DNA of 10,310 nucleotides. Source: Euperipatoides rowelli. Taxonomy: Eukaryota > Onychophora > Udeonychophora > Euonychophora > Peripatopsidae. A program made the position numbers and the translations under genes. The stretch lies in assembly GCA_003024985.2 (NCBI GenBank), contig PXIH01S0027088.1; one strand, 5' to 3'. Of the stretch, positions 6,952 through 10,310 are shown in pieces. The number at the start of each line of letters is the position of its first letter. The first letter of the stretch is position 1. Under the pieces are notes generated by a model. The model ran no database searches. It was not told the DNA's origin and was given only the letters and a program-made list of their open reading frames with translations.

Positions 6952-7211
6952 CAAGTTCTTTTTTCTTGACCTCTAATTGTTGTTCTAGTTTCAATTTCTC
7001 TCTAGTAGCACATCAGTTTGAGTGGTGATTTGCTGCTCAAGATCGCTGATCTCAGTCCGCATCAATGTCACTAGAAGTCCATCTATCTCTTGGCTGATTA
7101 AGGTCTCCATCTCTCCACTCTGTATCTCAAGATCAGTACTCTCTGGCTGCACCAGTGCCCCTAGTAGCCCACCTATCTCTTGGCTCAATAAGGTCTCTCT
7201 CCGCTGGACAT
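6952..7211 (-). pseudogene. Upstream exon: coiled-coil protein with duplicated 30-residue unit
   Basis: The frame read from about 7260 to 6991 contains two copies of a 30-residue unit, each starting 'SQEI(G/D)GLL' (7186 and 7096). They continue through 'VQPESTDLEIQ' or 'MRTEISDLEQQ' into a Leu/Glu/Gln-rich coiled coil. A one-base shift near 6995 gives 'REKLKLEQQLEVKKKEL', ending at a GTATGT donor at 6951. No ATG is in this frame at the start. The ATG at 7209-7211 is one frame off and stops after eight codons, so either an indel lies just after it or the true start was elsewhere. The promoter lies about 100 nt upstream. Predicted coiled-coil genes are known in Polintons, but I cannot tie this to one. 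A host gene is also possible. Confidence 0.45.
7030..7209 (+). repeat. 90 bp tandem duplication within coding exon
   Basis: Matching landmarks sit exactly 90 bp apart: CAAGATC at 7038 and 7128, and CTATCTCTTGGCT at 7083 and 7173, followed by ATTAAGGTCTC or ATAAGGTCTC. Ninety bases is 30 codons, so the duplication keeps frame and doubles the 'SQEI.GLL' unit. Confidence 0.8.
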
Positions 7212-7309
7212 AACGTTGAGGGCTTCTACTCTGGTTGAAATAATGTTAGGGTTAATTCTCGTTGGCTCTTGAGTAATTAGTGAAGTGACTTATAATTTTT
7301 TCATGGGTC

Positions 7310-7352
7310 TTTTATACGGTATAGTACCCCAATGTGATTGGTTTAACCCAAT
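7310..7352 (-). promoter_or_regulatory. TATA box with three CCAAT cores
   Basis: On the minus strand, TATAAAA lies at 7316-7310. CCAAT cores lie just upstream: ATTGG/CCAAT at 7329-7333, 7337-7341 and 7348-7352, the last within CCAATCAGCG, close to the full NF-Y consensus. Transcription would begin around 7280 and run into the coiled-coil exon. The combination is much more specific than a lone AT-rich TATA. Confidence 0.6.
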
Positions 7353-7378
7353 CAGCGGCCCACATTTTTCCCACCTTT

Positions 7379-7396
7379 AACCTGTTCTAACAGGTT
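7379..7396. promoter_or_regulatory. 18 bp palindrome upstream of the TATA/CCAAT promoter
   Basis: AACCTGTT at 7379-7386 and AACAGGTT at 7389-7396 are perfect inverted copies separated by CT. It lies about 27 bp beyond the CCAAT cluster and could be a binding site for a dimeric regulator. No specific factor is identified. Confidence 0.4.
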
Positions 7397-7439
7397 TCTC
7401 CAAATGTCTTAAGTTCTTAACATGTTACGTTATGATCTA

Positions 7440-8340
7440 TGGAAATTACCTAGGACTTCAAACCCCATTTTTCTAGTATTTGAGGGTCATGTGAGAAGAT
7501 GGCCACCATCTTGTCTGCCATTTTGAATAAATTAAAAGTTTTTAAAAAATTTTGAAAAACAAATGGCCACCATTTTGTCCACCATCTTCTCCACCATTTT
7601 GAATACATTAAAAAAATTCCAAAAATATTTTCAAAGTTTTCGCGCATGCGCATCCAAGATGGCCACCATCTTTGATTTTGCATTATGGGAAATGTGGTCC
7701 AGAACCTAAGACAATAGAACCGGAACAGGAAGTCTCATGACTGGAAACCGGAAGTGGTCCAGAACCTAAGGCAATTGAACAAGTACAAGAAGTTGACCAT
7801 TTTGGACTTTGCATTATGGGGGTAGTGGTCCAAATTTAAGACAATAGAACAGGAAGTTGGCCATCTTGGATGATGTCACTTCCTTGTCCAGAACCTAAGA
7901 CAATAGAAGAGGAATAGAAAACCACATGACAGGAACCAGAAGTGCTGGTTAATCCAGAGTGGGAGGGGTATCTATCGGAATAACAGGAACAGGAAGTCTG
8001 CCATCTTGGATTTTGCAATGTATGATGAAGCTGGTACAGAACCTAAGACAGTAGAACAGGGACAGGAAATATGTCACTTCCAGTACTAAAAAGCCCCTAT
8101 ATCTTTAAAAAACAGGAACCGGAATTCGGCCATCTTGAATTTTTCTATGCATTATGGGTAGCTATATTACCCCTAATGCATCATAATAGGATATCCTATG
8201 ATGTCATTTCTGGTAAAACAGCCTTAAACCTATAAGAAACAGGAACTGGAAGTCGGCCATCTTGAATTTTTGACAGGAACCGGAGGTCACATGACAGCAA
8301 ACGGAAACAAGGCAAACCGGAAACAAGAAGTTGTCCAGAA
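7440..8340. repeat. Field of diverged repeats rich in YY1-, ETS- and NRF1-like cores
   Basis: No gene is supported here. The segment 7496-7610 repeats short CCACCATCTT/CCACCATTTT blocks. From 7690 a phrase beginning TCCAGAACCTAAGACAATAG recurs at 7698, 7758, 7829 (diverged), 7887 and 8035. It alternates with a phrase AGGAAGT-N-GGCCATCTTGG seen at about 7850-7869, 7991-8009, 8121-8137 and 8247-8264. YY1-like AAGATGGCC or its complement occurs at 7496, 7656, 7859, 8000, 8128 and 8255; ETS-like CCGGAAGT at 7748; and NRF1-like GCGCATGCGC at 7642-7651. It may be a repeat family or a remnant of a CpG-type promoter. Which one cannot be settled from this copy. Confidence 0.65.
8147..8199. repeat. Hairpin plus adjacent 14 bp palindrome
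   Basis: ATGCATTATGGGTA (8147-8160) and the sequence at 8168-8181 are inverted copies matching at 13 of 14 bases, with a 7 nt loop. Immediately after lies the perfect palindrome ATAGGATATCCTAT at 8186-8199. This may be the end or core of one repeat unit. Confidence 0.55.
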
Positions 8341-8431
8341 CCCCCATATTCTATCTACTTTAGATCTTTCATTTATTGTAGTTTTATATTTTTAGCATTT
8401 ATATGATGATGGTTTTGCTTATTTTTATTAG

Positions 8432-8630
8432 CTTACTCCAACCCAATGCAAGTCAGTCTCCAGTAGCCAGTCTCTTTCTGCCACATCTTCATTTAGTAAA
8501 AAGACTTCTTCAAAAACAAATGTTGCCATTAATGCAAAAGTTGATATGTCCGACTTGTTCGTAGGTGATACTGTAACACTGACAAAAGAACAATTGCACA
8601 AACTTCTTAATAACTTAAAAAAATCTCAAG
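8432..8630 (+). CDS. Internal exon of a host gene (66 codons plus 1 nt), possibly CCDC66-like
   Basis: A pyrimidine-rich tract ending TTTTTATTAG (AG at 8430-8431) opens a frame with no stop for 199 nt, ending CAAG followed by GTACAGTATG, a good donor. The exon begins in phase 0 and ends after one base of a codon. The product is Ser/Thr/Lys-rich at first ('SFSKKTSSKTN') and then reads 'DMSDLFVGDTVTLTKEQLHK' and 'LLNNLKKSQ'. Base composition is clearly less AT-rich than the flanks, and codon third positions look protein-like. The 'LTKEQLxxLL' segment recalls a 'LTQDQLQQIL' stretch I remember from vertebrate CCDC66, a microtubule/cilium-associated coiled-coil protein. That resemblance is short and uncertain. 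The gene is on the opposite strand to most of the viral element, which may therefore sit upstream of this gene or in its preceding intron. Confidence 0.6.
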
Positions 8631-10310
8631 GTACAGTATGTATGCAAATTTATTTTCTAGAATTGAAATTTATCTTGATTTATTATTATTTATGATTATG
8701 GACCTTCATTTTTGCTGGTTATTTTTTTATGAAATATGGTGTTATTTTGTAGAAAAATAATTTTATTTTTCCCAAAAATTGTTTTATCTTAATGTCTTTT
8801 ATTTGGCTATATAATAGTGCATATTAAATAATATTTGACTTTGCTTTTTTTTTATTATTGCGGAGAGCTAATAAAGTTAACATGAAGTATAAAGTCCACA
8901 ATTTCAGATTAAAAGTATGTTATAGCCACAGTTAATTCATAGATTCAACCTATTATTAGAATTTAGATGTGGCTGTACTAAGGAAAACTGTGTTAGTATT
9001 TTTTTTTTTTAAAAAAAGAAGAAACTTTTTTTTAAAAAAAAATTCTGAATTTATTATAATATGGTAATAAAAAAAATCCAATCCAAGTGATGTTTAAATG
9101 CAGGCTAGATCATTGATTATAAAAAAAAATTTAACAAGAATATTAAATAAAAACATAACTCTAGTATGCTATTAAAATAATTGAAGTGGTCCAGAAAATA
9201 AATTAAATGATGGCTTGACTATTTTTTTTAAAAAATTGATTCTTTTAATGCAATCACCCTAACATGTTGCAAGTTCAAAATGAACATTATTTCAAATTTT
9301 TAAATTTTTGGTTTTCGTGTGATGGCGATATTTGTTTTTAAGAATACTACATTTTTTTTTTTGCTATTTCAATGTTTGCAGAAACTGATATCTTGGCCCC
9401 TATTTGTCCTAACAACATGGGCAAAAAGTATTTTGTTCAGAAAGAAATGGACTACAATATTACTTTTTAGTCATTCTCATCTAAATGCAATCTAAAATGG
9501 TGAAATTTATACCCTTAATTCTTAACTCTACTTTTTAAAAATTTCCATTATCGTGGCAAATTTTTTGCCATAAAGGAAAGTCAGCAAGTTCCATTTTTTT
9601 AATACCAAGAGGTAGGAACTAGGTGTTAACACACACAGAATTTCAACATTGAGACTTTCCCCTTTTTTTTCTAAAAATTTTCAAAATTTTGAATTTTTTT
9701 AAAACATTTTTTAGAGCTAAATATCTCTGGTGTTGGACCAGATATTATTATCATATAGTACTGCCCTTTACAGTTCTATATGATAATATTATGAGCCAAA
9801 ATTTTGGAGTTTGAGATTTGACTACAAGCAGAGATATTACATGGACAAAATGTCAAAACAAATGTAGGCTACGCTTCATTGAGAGTATGTGTTTATTTTC
9901 ATTTGTATAAAATTAATGAATATTTGATATCTGTACAGCAAAAAAGTTATATTAACAGAAAAACATAAGTAAGTACTAACTAGTAGCCTATACTATACTT
10001 TTATTACTGTTTTGAATATGTGCAATTCATGCACTTGAACATATACTCAGTGTAATGCTTTAAAAAATGTTTTGGTGATAGTATACCTTTAAGTTATTGC
10101 TAATTTGTGATATTAATAAAAATCACCTCTTTTGGTCAATGAAGTAAATATGATAAAAATTTTATTAATTCCTATATATTAAGTTTATATGGTCACAAAC
10201 AAACATTCCTATGTTCTGTTGAAATACAGTGGCCTCCAATGCTTGCTGTTGTTATTGTTGGCTATCTTAGGAGAGAACTTTAATCAAACTTACTTGATGA
10301 ATTATTATAT
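8631..10310. other. AT-rich presumed host intron
   Basis: The sequence after the donor at 8631 shows no readable frame on either strand, many A/T runs (for example 8999-9042 and 9351-9362), and a minor inverted repeat TGGCAAA/TTTGCCA around 9554-9571. It is best read as the intron following the exon. No second exon with both splice sites was found before the window ends. Confidence 0.5.
9742..9792. repeat. Long imperfect hairpin (22 bp stem, 7 nt loop)
   Basis: Bases 9742-9763 pair with 9771-9792 around the loop CCCTTTA, with only two T-T mismatches (9759/9775 and 9745/9789). Further out, AATATCTCTG (left, from 9719) and CAGAGATATT (right, about 9829-9838) are also inverted, though with unequal spacers. 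Possibilities include a foldback/MITE-like element or a small-RNA precursor. The sequence does not decide between them. Confidence 0.6.

Noticed and set aside
7022-7213. 63-residue plus-strand frame
   Set aside because: It is antisense to the duplicated coiled-coil exon, and its internal repeat is the same 90 bp DNA duplication.
7450-7683. 77-residue minus-strand frame rich in Trp
   Set aside because: The Trp codons come from repeated CCACCAT blocks of the non-coding repeat field. There is no gene-like context.
7836-8018. 60-residue minus-strand frame
   Set aside because: It falls inside the YY1/ETS repeat field and reads through repeat units, with no family resemblance.
8999-9042. T-run/A-run palindrome as a transcription terminator
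   Set aside because: Homopolymer T and A runs are common through this AT-rich intron, and no gene ends here.

Overview
The window looks like AT-rich nuclear DNA of an animal. It has spliceosomal-type exon borders, TATA/CCAAT promoters and AATAAA signals, many homopolymer runs, and two N bases (1836, 1895) that indicate a draft assembly. I cannot name the species; an invertebrate is my guess. No bacterial gene organisation, rRNA, tRNA or CRISPR array was seen.

Positions 1 to about 4930 hold a decayed, integrated copy of a Polinton/Maverick-type (adintovirus-like) DNA element. Two short plus-strand genes (12-336, 343-970) converge on a minus-strand block. Read 5'->3' on the minus strand, that block runs: chromodomain integrase (4930-4136), minor capsid/penton-like protein (4139-3314), basic nucleoprotein-like gene (3311-2870), major capsid/hexon-like gene (2863-1573), and adenain-type cysteine protease (1567-1100). 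Genes are packed with 2-6 nt gaps or an ATGA overlap. Every one is broken by stops or frameshifts, so this is a fossil copy. The DNA polymerase B and packaging ATPase expected in a full element are not here and could lie left of the window.

Positions 5156-7360 contain two further minus-strand units of unknown function. The first is a run of three small ORFs (5868-5156) preceded by a tandem array of 38-45 bp repeats carrying CCAAT boxes. The second is a probable two-exon gene (about 7260-6262) with a TATAAAA box, three CCAAT cores, plausible splice sites, a 90 bp in-frame duplication coding for a coiled coil, and an AATAAA signal just after its stop. The shared CCAAT-rich promoter style suggests, without proof, that both belong to the same element. 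I could not find the right-hand terminal repeat.

Positions 7440-8340 are a non-coding field of diverged repeats built from YY1-like, ETS-like and one NRF1-like core. A host exon follows on the plus strand (8432-8630), flanked by consensus splice sites. The rest, to 10310, looks like host intron with AT-rich runs and one long hairpin (9742-9792).
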